A stretch of 64,000 bases of DNA from contig NZ_JAOQJL010000010.1 of NCBI RefSeq assembly GCF_025566965.1, forward strand, positions 50,497 through 114,496, read 5' to 3'. The stretch is from Blautia_A ammoniilytica (GTDB lineage Bacteria; Bacillota; Clostridia; Lachnospirales; Lachnospiraceae). This document shows, piece after piece, positions 1 through 7,712 of this stretch (position 1 is the stretch's first letter; each line of letters opens with the position of its first letter). The notes below the pieces were generated by a model. It searched no databases. It was given only the letters and a program-made list of their open reading frames with translations, and was not told the DNA's origin. Position numbers and translations under genes: made by a program.

Positions 1-68
1 GCATAAGAAACACCTGCCTCATATGCTCCCCTGGCAATGGCCTCATCGCCGGTCATTAATTTCTTCAT
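1..68 (-). CDS. iorA: Indolepyruvate ferredoxin oxidoreductase alpha subunit, N-terminus only
   Basis: Only the first 22 codons are inside the window; the gene runs off the left edge. The visible start, MKKLMTGDEAIARGAYEAG, is the characteristic N-terminus of IorA, the thiamine-diphosphate subunit that oxidatively decarboxylates aryl pyruvates to aryl-acetyl-CoA with ferredoxin as acceptor. An AGGAGG ribosome binding site lies at 75-80, six bases before the ATG. The gene follows the atp operon on the same strand but has its own promoter and is separated from it by a terminator. The family call rests on a short stretch, although it is a distinctive one. Confidence 0.8.
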   Translation of the reverse strand, partial: MKKLMTGDEAIARGAYEAGVSY

Positions 69-101
69 TTGCTACCTCCTAAATGGTTCTCTTAATACAT
101 G

Positions 102-131
102 ATTGTATACCTTGACACCTTATCGTGTCAA
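102..131 (-). promoter_or_regulatory. iorA promoter with overlapping inverted-repeat operator
   Basis: Read on the minus strand, TTGACA (126-131) and TACAAT (102-107) are 18 bases apart. A perfect inverted repeat, TTGACAC-N6-GTGTCAA (112-131), covers the -35 box and most of the spacer. That is a good position for a repressor of iorA. I do not recognise the regulator. Confidence 0.6.
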
Positions 132-134
132 CGC

Positions 135-160
135 AAAAAAGTGACAGGTTTCCCTATCAC
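135..160 (-). terminator. Intrinsic terminator of the atp operon
   Basis: On the minus strand the stem GTGATAGG / CCTGTCAC (one G-T pair) closes a GAAA loop and is followed by six T. The TGA stop of atpC lies inside the stem. Confidence 0.8.
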
Positions 161-558
161 TTTTTTACACTCAGCCGTACCAGTGCACGGTGAAGTTTTG
201 CTTGTGCAAGTTTGTATTCCTGATCAGTCAAACCGTTTTCGGCAAGCTTTTCTTCTGCTTTTTGCTTCGCAACATCTGCTCGGTGGACGTCTATGTCCTC
301 CTTCCATTCCCAGGTGGTTGCCAGAAGACTGCAGCTGCCGTTCATCACAGAGATCATACCGCCGATACATGCGGCAGTCCTTCTGCTGCCATCTGCCATC
401 ACCACACTGGCTTCTCCCATGCCAAGGGCAGTGCAGAAATTACAGTGTCTGGCAAGAATGGCAAGATCTCCGGTAATACTGCGGCAGATCACACGTTCTG
501 CCTCTCCTTCAAACAGAAGTCCGTCCGGTGTACCGATCCTTAAAGGAAATGTACTCAT
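157..558 (-). CDS. atpC: F1Fo ATP synthase epsilon subunit
   Basis: 133 residues, the usual length. The protein has an N-terminal beta-sandwich (about residues 1-85, starting STFPLRIGTPDG) and a C-terminal helical hairpin (about 90-133, rich in Ala, Lys and Glu). Epsilon sits on the central stalk with gamma and can inhibit ATP hydrolysis. The gene is last in the operon, 12 bases after atpD, and its stop codon is embedded in the operon terminator. Position and composition make the call secure. Confidence 0.95.
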   Translation of the reverse strand: MSTFPLRIGTPDGLLFEGEAERVICRSITGDLAILARHCNFCTALGMGEASVVMADGSRRTAACIGGMISVMNGSCSLLATTWEWKEDIDVHRADVAKQKAEEKLAENGLTDQEYKLAQAKLHRALVRLSVKK

Positions 559-570
559 AGGCAGCCTCCT

Positions 571-1971
571 TTACTGATTCTGGCTCTTTGCCTTTTCCAT
601 TACATCATCAATGGTTCCGGCAAACAGGAAACAGCTTTCAGGGATCTGGTCACATTCCCCGTCAAGAATCATCTTAAAGCCTCGTAATGTTTCTTTCAGC
701 GGAACATACTGTCCCTTCATACCTGTAAACTGCTCTGCCACTGAAAAGCTTTGGGACAGGAATCTCTGCACCTTACGTGCACGGCTTACAGTCAGCTTAT
801 CCTCCTCTGACAGTTCATCCATGCCCATGATGGCAATGATATCCTGCAGTTCTTTATATCTTTGCAGCACTCTTTGCACTGCACGTGCGATCTCATAATG
901 CTCGCTGCCTACTACCTCAGGGGAAAGGATACGGCTGGTGGAATCCAGTGGATCCACTGCAGGATAAATACCCTGACTGGCAATATCCCTGGAAAGTACG
1001 GTAGTTGCATCCAGATGGGTAAATGTGGTAGCAGGAGCCGGGTCTGTCAGGTCATCTGCCGGTACATAAACTGCCTGTACAGATGTGATAGAGCCCTTTC
1101 TTGTAGATGTGATACGTTCCTGAAGAGTACCCATCTCAGTTGCCAGTGTAGGCTGGTATCCTACTGCAGAAGGCATACGTCCCAGAAGCGCAGATACCTC
1201 GGAGCCTGCCTGTGTAAATCTGAAAATATTGTCAATAAACAGAAGCACATCCTGATTCTTAACATCACGGAAGTATTCTGCCATGGTAAGTCCGGAAAGA
1301 CCTACTCTCATACGTGCTCCCGGCGGTTCATTCATCTGCCCATACACCAGGGCAGTCTTGTCAATAACGCCGCTTTCCTTCATCTCATTATAAAGGTCAT
1401 TCCCCTCACGGGTACGCTCTCCTACGCCTGTAAACACAGACAGTCCGCCATGAGCAGTAGCAACATTATGGATCAATTCCATGATCAGCACAGTCTTCCC
1501 CACACCTGCGCCTCCAAACAGACCGATCTTACCACCCTTTGCATAAGGGCAGATCAGGTCAACTACCTTGATACCTGTCTCCAGGATCTCTGTTGCCGGT
1601 ACCTGCTCTTCATAAGCAGGCGCAGGACGATGGATCGCCCATTTTTCTTTTGTTTCCGGTGCCGGCAGATTGTCTACCGGATCACCAAGCAGGTTAAATA
1701 CCCTGCCCAGACATTCTTCGCCAACCGGAACTTTAATGGGACTGCCAGTATCCACAGCTTTTGTCCCTCTTACCATTCCATCTGTGGAATTCATGGCAAT
1801 GCAGCGCACGGTATCATCACCGATCTGCTGTGCCACTTCCGCAGTCAGCTTCACTCCATGATTATCAATCTCAATGGCATTCAGCAGTGCCGGCAACTGG
1901 TCATGAGCAAAACGTATGTCCAGTACCGGCCCGATCACCTGCACTACCTCGCCAATGTGTTTATCATTCAT
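571..1971 (-). CDS. atpD: F1Fo ATP synthase beta subunit
   Basis: 466 residues, full length. This is the catalytic subunit of the F1 head. The Walker A loop GGAGVGKT lies near residue 155. The Walker B region reads LLFIDNIFRF, followed by the conserved TQAGSEVSALLGRMPSA stretch. It is located between atpG (18-base gap) and atpC (12-base gap), as in other bacterial atp operons. Nothing is missing or unusual. Confidence 0.98.
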   Translation of the reverse strand: MNDKHIGEVVQVIGPVLDIRFAHDQLPALLNAIEIDNHGVKLTAEVAQQIGDDTVRCIAMNSTDGMVRGTKAVDTGSPIKVPVGEECLGRVFNLLGDPVDNLPAPETKEKWAIHRPAPAYEEQVPATEILETGIKVVDLICPYAKGGKIGLFGGAGVGKTVLIMELIHNVATAHGGLSVFTGVGERTREGNDLYNEMKESGVIDKTALVYGQMNEPPGARMRVGLSGLTMAEYFRDVKNQDVLLFIDNIFRFTQAGSEVSALLGRMPSAVGYQPTLATEMGTLQERITSTRKGSITSVQAVYVPADDLTDPAPATTFTHLDATTVLSRDIASQGIYPAVDPLDSTSRILSPEVVGSEHYEIARAVQRVLQRYKELQDIIAIMGMDELSEEDKLTVSRARKVQRFLSQSFSVAEQFTGMKGQYVPLKETLRGFKMILDGECDQIPESCFLFAGTIDDVMEKAKSQNQ

Positions 1972-1989
1972 CCTATATTTACCTCCAAA

Positions 1990-2847
1990 TTATACGCCTT
2001 CCGCACCGCCTACGATCTCTGTGATCTCCTGGGTAATGCTTGCCTGACGGGCTCTGTTGTAATGCAGATTTAGGCTTTCGATCATGTCCTGGGCATTACT
2101 GGTGGCTGATTCCATGGCATTTCGTCTGGCAGCCAGTTCACTGGCCAGACTATCACACACAGCCCCGTAGATCAGGCCTGCCAGATATTCAGGCACAATG
2201 GCATCAAATACCTGTGCTGCATCCGGCTCATACAGAATCAGATTGCGGACAGGCTCTCTTTCCCCACTGTCTCCTACAAGATCTGTCAAAGGAATGGCCG
2301 GGATGGCATCCGGTTTCTGGGCCAGCATGGAAATAAATCTGGTATAGCAAAGATCTATATGTCCAAAGCTTTCCTTTTTGAATTCTTCACAGAGAATATT
2401 GGCAATCTCGTAACAGTCTGCCACTGAAATATCTGCGATCTCCCCAAATGCATCTGTCACACAGGGGATCCCTTTTCTCTGGAAATGCTCAACAGCCTTT
2501 TTCCCTATGGGAAGGACTGTATATTCCTTTCCATGGCTTTTTTCTTCCAGGCATTTAAACAGATTTGTATTATATCCGCCGGCCAGTCCCCTGTCTCCGG
2601 CAATTACCACATAACAGTATTTGCCGCTTTTGGAACCGGCTGCATATACGGATGTAAAATCAGTATTACCTCTGGCGATCTCTTCCAGGGTCTTATGAAG
2701 AGCCTGGAAATATGGTCTGCTTACTTCCGCACGTTCTTTTGCCTTACGCAGTTTGGAGGATGCTACAAGCTCCATAGCCTTGGTAATCTGCATGGTGCTT
2801 TCCACACTTTTGATACGCAGCTTTACCGCTTTCATATTTGCAGCCAT
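1990..2847 (-). CDS. atpG: F1Fo ATP synthase gamma subunit
   Basis: 285 residues. The N-terminal helix (MKAVKLRIKSVESTMQITKA) and the C-terminal helix (NRARQASITQEITEIVGGA) are the two conserved ends that form the rotating coiled coil. The middle is the more variable Rossmann-like part. It drives conformational change in the alpha/beta head as the c-ring turns. It lies 15 bases after atpA. Confidence 0.97.
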   Translation of the reverse strand: MAANMKAVKLRIKSVESTMQITKAMELVASSKLRKAKERAEVSRPYFQALHKTLEEIARGNTDFTSVYAAGSKSGKYCYVVIAGDRGLAGGYNTNLFKCLEEKSHGKEYTVLPIGKKAVEHFQRKGIPCVTDAFGEIADISVADCYEIANILCEEFKKESFGHIDLCYTRFISMLAQKPDAIPAIPLTDLVGDSGEREPVRNLILYEPDAAQVFDAIVPEYLAGLIYGAVCDSLASELAARRNAMESATSNAQDMIESLNLHYNRARQASITQEITEIVGGAEGV

Positions 2848-2862
2848 CTAAAATCCTCCTAA

Positions 2863-4398
2863 TCATTTACCAGTTGTCGGCTTTGTATCCAGAAAGCTTT
2901 CTGTATACTGTTCCAGAACCTTTTTCAGTTCCTCTTCCGTCTCGCCCTCCAGCTTTCCGGAAGAACGGATCTTTTGCATCACTGCAACTCCCTCTGCATC
3001 ATTGTCAAGACTGGTAAAAAGTCCTGCCTCGTATTCTTTTACATCTTCCACTGCAACCCGGGACAAAATACCCTTTGTTACAGCATAAAGAACAGCCACC
3101 TGCTTCTCAACAGGAACCGGTGCATTACGTCCCTGCTTCAGCACCTCCACAATACGTGCTCCCTGATCCAGACGGGCTTTTGTATCAGCATCCAGGTCAG
3201 ACCCAAACTGTGCAAAGCTTTGCAGTTCCCTGTATTGGGAATAAACAAGCTTCAGAGTACCGGCAACCTTCTTCATGGCTTTGATCTGTGCGTTGCCCCC
3301 AACCCTGGATACAGAAATACCCGGATTGACTGCAGGCATGATACCGGAATGGAACAACTCTGTTTCCAGATAAATCTGTCCATCTGTAATGGAAATAACA
3401 TTGGTAGGGATATATGCAGATACATCCCCGGCCTGTGTCTCAATAATAGGAAGTGCAGTCATGGAACCGCCTCCATGGGCATCATCCAGCTTCGCTGCAC
3501 GCTCCAGCAGTCTGGAGTGAAGGTAGAATACATCTCCAGGATATGCCTCACGGCCTGGTGGTCTGCGGATCAGCAGGGAAAGTGCACGGTATGCCACTGC
3601 ATGCTTGCTCAGGTCATCATAAATGATCAGCACATCCTTGCCTTTGTACATAAAATACTCACCCATGGCACATCCGGAATAAGGTGCGATATACTGAAGA
3701 GGACTTGCCTCTGAAGCAGTAGCCGCAACAACAATGGTGTAATCCATGGCTCCATTCTTTGACAATGTTTCCACAAGGGAAGCCACCGTAGATCTTTTCT
3801 GTCCGATGGCAACATAGATACAGATCACATCCTCACCTTTCTGGTTGATGATCGTATCTGCGGCAATGGTGGTCTTGCCTGTCTGTCTGTCACCAATGAT
3901 CAGCTCTCTTTGTCCTCTTCCGATAGGCACCATGGAATCAATGGCCTTGATCCCTGTCTGAAGAGGCTGATTTACACTTTTTCTCTCGCAGATACCTGGT
4001 GCAGGACTTTCGATCGCCCTGTACTCCTCTGCTTTTATAGGACCGGCACCGTCAATGGGCTGACCAAGTGCATTGACCACTCGTCCGATCAATGCATCTC
4101 CAGCCGGTACTGACACTACCTTACCTGTACGCTTTACTGTCTGGCCTTCTCCGATCCCTGTATCATCGCCGAACAATACGATGGATACGCTGTTTTCTTC
4201 CAGATTCTGTGCCATTCCATAGCTTCCGTCCTCAAATTCAAGAAGCTCTCCTGCCATACAGTTCACCAGTCCGCTGGCTCTGGCGATCCCATCACCTACC
4301 ATAAGGACAGTTCCTGTTTCATTCTGCTGAATAGCATTTTCATAGTATTTAATCTGGCTTCGGATGACCTTGGTTATTTCTTCAGGTTTAAGCTGCAT
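2863..4398 (-). CDS. atpA: F1Fo ATP synthase alpha subunit
   Basis: 511 residues from the chosen start. This is the non-catalytic nucleotide-binding subunit of F1. The P-loop GDRQTGKT lies near residue 170, and the conserved stretch IIYDDLSKHAVAYR follows. An ATG four codons upstream (4410) is possible, but the internal ATG at 4398 gives the family-typical start MQLKPEEI and has GGAAGG about five bases before it, so I prefer 4398. Upstream is an unusual triplicated 17-bp spacer after atpH. Confidence 0.96.
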   Translation of the reverse strand: MQLKPEEITKVIRSQIKYYENAIQQNETGTVLMVGDGIARASGLVNCMAGELLEFEDGSYGMAQNLEENSVSIVLFGDDTGIGEGQTVKRTGKVVSVPAGDALIGRVVNALGQPIDGAGPIKAEEYRAIESPAPGICERKSVNQPLQTGIKAIDSMVPIGRGQRELIIGDRQTGKTTIAADTIINQKGEDVICIYVAIGQKRSTVASLVETLSKNGAMDYTIVVAATASEASPLQYIAPYSGCAMGEYFMYKGKDVLIIYDDLSKHAVAYRALSLLIRRPPGREAYPGDVFYLHSRLLERAAKLDDAHGGGSMTALPIIETQAGDVSAYIPTNVISITDGQIYLETELFHSGIMPAVNPGISVSRVGGNAQIKAMKKVAGTLKLVYSQYRELQSFAQFGSDLDADTKARLDQGARIVEVLKQGRNAPVPVEKQVAVLYAVTKGILSRVAVEDVKEYEAGLFTSLDNDAEGVAVMQKIRSSGKLEGETEEELKKVLEQYTESFLDTKPTTGK

Positions 4399-4413
4399 GT
4401 TTCCTTCCATCCT

Positions 4414-4464
4414 TTAAACTATGACTTCATTTAAACTATGATTTTATTTAGACTATGACTTCAT
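4414..4464 (-). repeat. Three tandem 17-bp units spanning the atpH stop codon
   Basis: On the plus strand the units are TTAAACTATGACTTCAT (4414-4430), TTAAACTATGATTTTAT (4431-4447) and TTAGACTATGACTTCAT (4448-4464). The last unit encodes the end of atpH including its stop. The other two are near-copies placed after the stop, in the gap before atpA. Confidence 0.9.
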
Positions 4465-4987
4465 TCAATTTCTTTGACATTTCTGACAAACGTCCCTGAA
4501 CCGTTCCGTCCAGCTGTCTGCCTTCCAGCTCCACACGAAGACCTGCTACCACTTTCGGATCTGTTTTCTGGGTGAGAAGCACCTGCTTGCCGCTGATCTT
4601 CTCAAGCTTTGTCTTCAGGGCTGCCATCTGTGTCTCATCAAGAACCACAGCACTGGTAACAAGGGCTTCTGCTATATTGTGATCCTCATTATAGCGCCTT
4701 CTGAACTCCTGACAGCAGCCGGAATACTCCCGCATAAGATCGCGCTGGCAGAGCAGCTTCAGGAAATTCACCAGATACCTTTGCGCCTGGCCTCCGAAAG
4801 CCTGCTCAAGAAGCTCTTCTCTTTTTTCTCCTGGAATGGAAGGCTCTCCCAGCAGCTTCACATACTCCGGATTCTCTCTGAAAAGCTGACGCACTTCCTC
4901 CATCTGCTCCATCAAAACGTCTGTAAGCTGTTCTTCGGCAGCAAGTTCATACAAACTGCTGCCATATAATCTGGCAGTCTGTGTCAT
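4448..4987 (-). CDS. atpH: F1Fo ATP synthase delta subunit
   Basis: 179 residues, normal for delta (OSCP), which ties the peripheral stalk (b subunits) to the top of F1. It has a helical N-terminal domain (TARLYGSSLYELAAEEQ) and a C-terminal part with the typical pattern KVVAGLRVELEGRQLDGTV. Its start overlaps the stop of atpF by four bases (ATGA), implying translational coupling. The last codons belong to the 17-bp unit that was triplicated downstream. Confidence 0.95.
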   Translation of the reverse strand: MTQTARLYGSSLYELAAEEQLTDVLMEQMEEVRQLFRENPEYVKLLGEPSIPGEKREELLEQAFGGQAQRYLVNFLKLLCQRDLMREYSGCCQEFRRRYNEDHNIAEALVTSAVVLDETQMAALKTKLEKISGKQVLLTQKTDPKVVAGLRVELEGRQLDGTVQGRLSEMSKKLNEVIV

Positions 4988-5487
4988 GATGCCTCTCCTA
5001 CATTCGATATAAACTCATCAATAAGCTTTGCGTGATCCTCTTCACTGATCTCACGCTGGATCACTTTCCCGGCGATCTCCATAGCAATACCGCCGATCTC
5101 ATTCTTTACTTCATTCACTGCCTTCCGTTTCTCCTGAGCAATGTCCTTCTCAGCTTTTGCCTTAATGGCGGCTGCCTGGTCTGCAGCCTCCTTCAGGATC
5201 TCCTCGCTCTGGATGGCAGCTGTTTTCTGTGCACTTGTTACGATCTGATTTGCCTTGTCCTTTGCATCCAGCATATTCTGCTCGTATTCCTGCTTCATTG
5301 CATCTGCCTCTTCCTTGACCTTCTGGGCATCGGTAATCTGGGCATCTGCCATGGCTCTTCTTTTTTCAAGCATCTCATTGATTGGCTTGAACAGAAAACG
5401 CTTGATCAGATACATTTGGATAAAAAGATTGCAGATCTGGGCCACAAATGTCCAAGGCACAATTCCTACAAGTTCCTGTACCTGCAT
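4984..5487 (-). CDS. atpF: F1Fo ATP synthase b subunit
   Basis: 167 residues. One N-terminal membrane segment (about residues 8-30, VPWTFVAQICNLFIQMYLI) is followed by a long charged, Ala/Lys/Glu-rich helix that forms the peripheral stalk. It starts after a strong AGGAGG site and ends in a four-base overlap with atpH. Length and architecture are standard for the homodimeric b subunit. Confidence 0.95.
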   Translation of the reverse strand: MQVQELVGIVPWTFVAQICNLFIQMYLIKRFLFKPINEMLEKRRAMADAQITDAQKVKEEADAMKQEYEQNMLDAKDKANQIVTSAQKTAAIQSEEILKEAADQAAAIKAKAEKDIAQEKRKAVNEVKNEIGGIAMEIAGKVIQREISEEDHAKLIDEFISNVGEAS

Positions 5488-5523
5488 TTTATAACCTCCT
5501 GTCCGGTGTTGCTTTTTCGTACC

Positions 5524-5802
5524 TTATGCAAGGAATTTCATGAAGGTTCCAGGTGCAACGAAGATCAGGAGCAATCCTGTAACGAAACCGTAAATACCTG
5601 TAGTCTCTGCAATAGCACATCCAAGAAGCATAGTACCTGTAACATCACCTTTACACTCCGGCTGACGACCAATAGCCTCCAATGCCTTCGCAACTGCATT
5701 ACCTTCTCCAATACCAGGTCCAATACCTGCGATAAGCGCAAGACCTGCACCGATTGCACAACCTGCTAACGCAATACCTTTTGCTAAAATCTGAAAATCC
5801 AT
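5524..5802 (-). CDS. atpE: F1Fo ATP synthase c subunit, two-carboxylate Na+-type site
   Basis: 92 residues forming two membrane helices joined by the polar loop RQPE. The protein builds the rotor ring. The outer-helix ion site reads AETTGIY, with the essential Glu66, then Thr67, Thr68 and Tyr71. This is the Na+-type signature. In the inner helix the usual Gln of classical Na+ rings is a glutamate (PGIGEG, Glu33). A Glu/Glu pair at these positions is known from the Fusobacterium nucleatum Na+ c-ring. I infer a Na+-coupled ATP synthase; the ion specificity is not proven by sequence. A very strong site, AGGAGG with eight bases to ATG, precedes it, in keeping with the high copy number of c. Confidence 0.95.
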   Translation of the reverse strand: MDFQILAKGIALAGCAIGAGLALIAGIGPGIGEGNAVAKALEAIGRQPECKGDVTGTMLLGCAIAETTGIYGFVTGLLLIFVAPGTFMKFLA

Positions 5803-5854
5803 AATTCAATCCTCCTGAGTTTTATTATTTCCTGTGTTGACTTCATTTATGGCA

Positions 5855-5874
5855 ATGCCGCTGGCATGCGGCAT
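5855..5874 (-). promoter_or_regulatory. Stem-loop in the atpB-atpE spacer
   Basis: A perfect 7-bp stem, ATGCCGC / GCGGCAT, with a six-base loop lies between the atpB stop and the AU-rich leader of atpE. No T-run follows, so it is not a terminator. It could stabilise or isolate the atpE message, but that is inference. Confidence 0.5.
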
Positions 5875-5887
5875 GTCCGTTTGATTT

Positions 5888-6649
5888 CTAACCTTCTTCT
5901 GCTGCATTGGCAATATACATAACAGTCAGCATACAGAAGATAAATGCCTGCATAAAGCCGGAAAACCAGTCAAAATATACAGACAGGATCGCCGGCACAC
6001 CTACATCAAGAATAGGAATCTTTGATAAAACCTGTCCCACGATCCCTGGGATCAATCCAAACAACCGGGAGCTTGCCACTGCCAGTGCTGCATACAAAAG
6101 TCCGTTAATAACCACACCTGAAAGAATGTTGCCAAAATGACGGCAGGCCATACTGATAGGTGTTGCAAGTTCCGATAATACATTGAAAGGTGTCATCACC
6201 GGGATCGGTGTTGTAAAGCCTTTCAGATATCCGCCCACACCATTAGTCTTGATCTTCTGGGATGTGATCATGATAAAAACAACCACTGCCCAGGCTGCTT
6301 CTGTGGAAAGATCTGCAGTCGGACTTCTAAGGCCAACCAGACTGATCAGGTTGAACACTACACTTGTAACAAACAACGCTGCTACAAAAGGAATCATCTT
6401 CTTAAACTTTTCTCCCATATTTCCGATTACAAACTTGTTGGCAGTCTCCACCAGAAGTTCTGCAACCGCCTGACGCTTGGAGATCTTCTCCACTTTCAGG
6501 TCATGGGTGAGCCAGATGCAAAGACCTGTGATCAGGATCATCACCAGCCAGCTTACCAGCAGTGTTTCTGTGATCTGGAATTTCCCAAGAACAGGGAAAT
6601 CAATGGGAAAGGTGTAAAATATCCTTCCGCCAGTTATATCTATGTCCAT
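5888..6649 (-). CDS. atpB: F1Fo ATP synthase a subunit
   Basis: 253 residues with about six membrane segments. This stator subunit forms the ion half-channels against the c-ring. The essential arginine is in the segment ACRHFGNILSG. The C-terminal helix FDWFSGFMQAFIFCMLTVMY is also typical. It precedes atpE by 85 bases containing a stem-loop, and follows atpI after a gap holding three 17-bp tandem repeats. Confidence 0.96.
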   Translation of the reverse strand: MDIDITGGRIFYTFPIDFPVLGKFQITETLLVSWLVMILITGLCIWLTHDLKVEKISKRQAVAELLVETANKFVIGNMGEKFKKMIPFVAALFVTSVVFNLISLVGLRSPTADLSTEAAWAVVVFIMITSQKIKTNGVGGYLKGFTTPIPVMTPFNVLSELATPISMACRHFGNILSGVVINGLLYAALAVASSRLFGLIPGIVGQVLSKIPILDVGVPAILSVYFDWFSGFMQAFIFCMLTVMYIANAAEEG

Positions 6650-6670
6650 CTTCGTCTCTCACCTCCTGTC

Positions 6671-6721
6671 TTTTTAAGAATGTGCTCTTTTTAAGCATGT
6701 GCTCTTTTTAAGCATGCATAG
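6671..6721 (-). repeat. Three tandem 17-bp units in the atpI-atpB spacer
   Basis: On the plus strand the units are TTTTTAAGAATGTGCTC (6671-6687), TTTTTAAGCATGTGCTC (6688-6704) and TTTTTAAGCATGCATAG (6705-6721). The unit length equals that of the unrelated repeat after atpH. Confidence 0.9.
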
Positions 6722-6741
6722 CACGAAACAATCCATACATA

Positions 6742-7287
6742 TCATAAACCGGAGCTGTCTTTCTTTTTTCCAAAAATGCCTGCGATCTTAATGGCTGCTC
6801 CTGGAAAAAGCAGAGGAAGAAGTCCTGCTGCAAACTGAAAATATGGTGTTGTAATGGCTACAATACACCATACCAGCTGCAAAAACATTCTCTTGGAGTA
6901 GCTGGAACGCATCACTCTCTGGGCAGCGTCCTGATTCTCCAGGGACACGATTCTCTGAACGGTAATCCCCATGGTAAAAAAGTTCAGTACTGCCACAATA
7001 CCACCGCATAATCCACCCAGGATCACAGTATAATCAAAGGGTACCTTCTCAGGCATCGCCACGTGAAGGATCCCGAATACCACCCACATCAGGATCACTC
7101 CTATGGCGGTACCTGCTGCTACTTTTTCAGTCTCTTTTTTTACTGCTGGCTGGATCTTTACTCTTTCATTGCTCATATTCCTGAAATCCTTTCCATCACC
7201 TTTCCTGCATCTGCCTTCTTTCTGATCATCTTCTGATTGCTTTGACCATGTGCTGTTTTCCTTCGTCTTTGTATCCTGATTTTCCAT
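6742..7287 (-). CDS. atpI: ATP synthase subunit I-like membrane protein
   Basis: Up to 181 residues with four predicted membrane segments in the last 130. A polar, charged N-terminal tail precedes them. AtpI-type proteins assist c-ring assembly. The start shown overlaps the atpZ stop by one base (TAATG) and has only a weak binding site. A second ATG at 7176 (MSNERVKIQPAVKKE) would remove the first 37, low-complexity residues and has AGGA/GGAA nearby. I keep the longer form because of the coupling, but the start is uncertain. The family assignment rests mainly on position and topology. Confidence 0.75.
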   Translation of the reverse strand: MENQDTKTKENSTWSKQSEDDQKEGRCRKGDGKDFRNMSNERVKIQPAVKKETEKVAAGTAIGVILMWVVFGILHVAMPEKVPFDYTVILGGLCGGIVAVLNFFTMGITVQRIVSLENQDAAQRVMRSSYSKRMFLQLVWCIVAITTPYFQFAAGLLPLLFPGAAIKIAGIFGKKKDSSGL

Positions 7288-7550
7288 TAGCTGTGTTTGT
7301 TAAAGGATACCTTCTGTTCCTGATCCTGCTTCTTCTCTTTCTTCATGGTGGTCCGGTAAAACTTGTAAGCTACCGTAAAGGATCCACCCAGACCGAAAAA
7401 GAATCCGGGAATATATACCCAGCCGCCCAGACCAAAACTGGATGTAAGCCACCAGCAAAGTCCCAGCATCAAAAGGGTGGGCGTAATCAAAGAAAGGCCG
7501 AACTGAGAAACAAGACTCATATTTTTAAAAATATTTGTCAATTCTCTCAT
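7287..7550 (-). CDS. atpZ: AtpZ/AtpI-family small membrane protein
   Basis: 87 residues with two membrane helices (about 15-38 and 44-64) and a basic C-terminal tail. The pattern of a first helix ending in a Gly-rich turn, then GWVYIPGFFFGLGG, is typical of the small AtpZ-like protein that opens many clostridial atp operons. It is first in the operon and its stop overlaps the next start. The likely role is ATP synthase assembly or ion supply, by family. Confidence 0.7.
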   Translation of the reverse strand: MRELTNIFKNMSLVSQFGLSLITPTLLMLGLCWWLTSSFGLGGWVYIPGFFFGLGGSFTVAYKFYRTTMKKEKKQDQEQKVSFNKHS

Positions 7551-7580
7551 ATTCCGGCCCCTTTCTTACGCATTTTTAGA

Positions 7581-7609
7581 TATTTATCACAATATTTAGC
7601 TTATCACAA
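7581..7609 (-). promoter_or_regulatory. Possible atp operon promoter with repeated TTGTGATAA
   Basis: On the minus strand, TTGTGA (7604-7609) and TAAATA (7581-7586) are 17 bases apart, and the ten bases ATTGTGATAA occur twice, 17 bases apart. The -10 box is weak. The direct repeat could be a regulator site. It is 31 bases upstream of atpZ. Confidence 0.35.
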
Positions 7610-7712
7610 TCCCTGAAAAATAACAACTTTTTTTGTTTGTACAAATTCCGTTTACTGTCTCAAATTTGTGCATTTGTCCAGGATTGTCTAATCGCATTTT
7701 GGTGTTTTTGGC

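Noticed and set aside
862..2073. 403-codon plus-strand reading frame across atpD
   Set aside because: It is antisense to an intact, conserved atpD, with Cys/His-rich composition typical of a shadow frame.
4414..4464. CRISPR-like array
   Set aside because: The units are contiguous with no spacers, only 17 bp long, and include the end of a coding gene.
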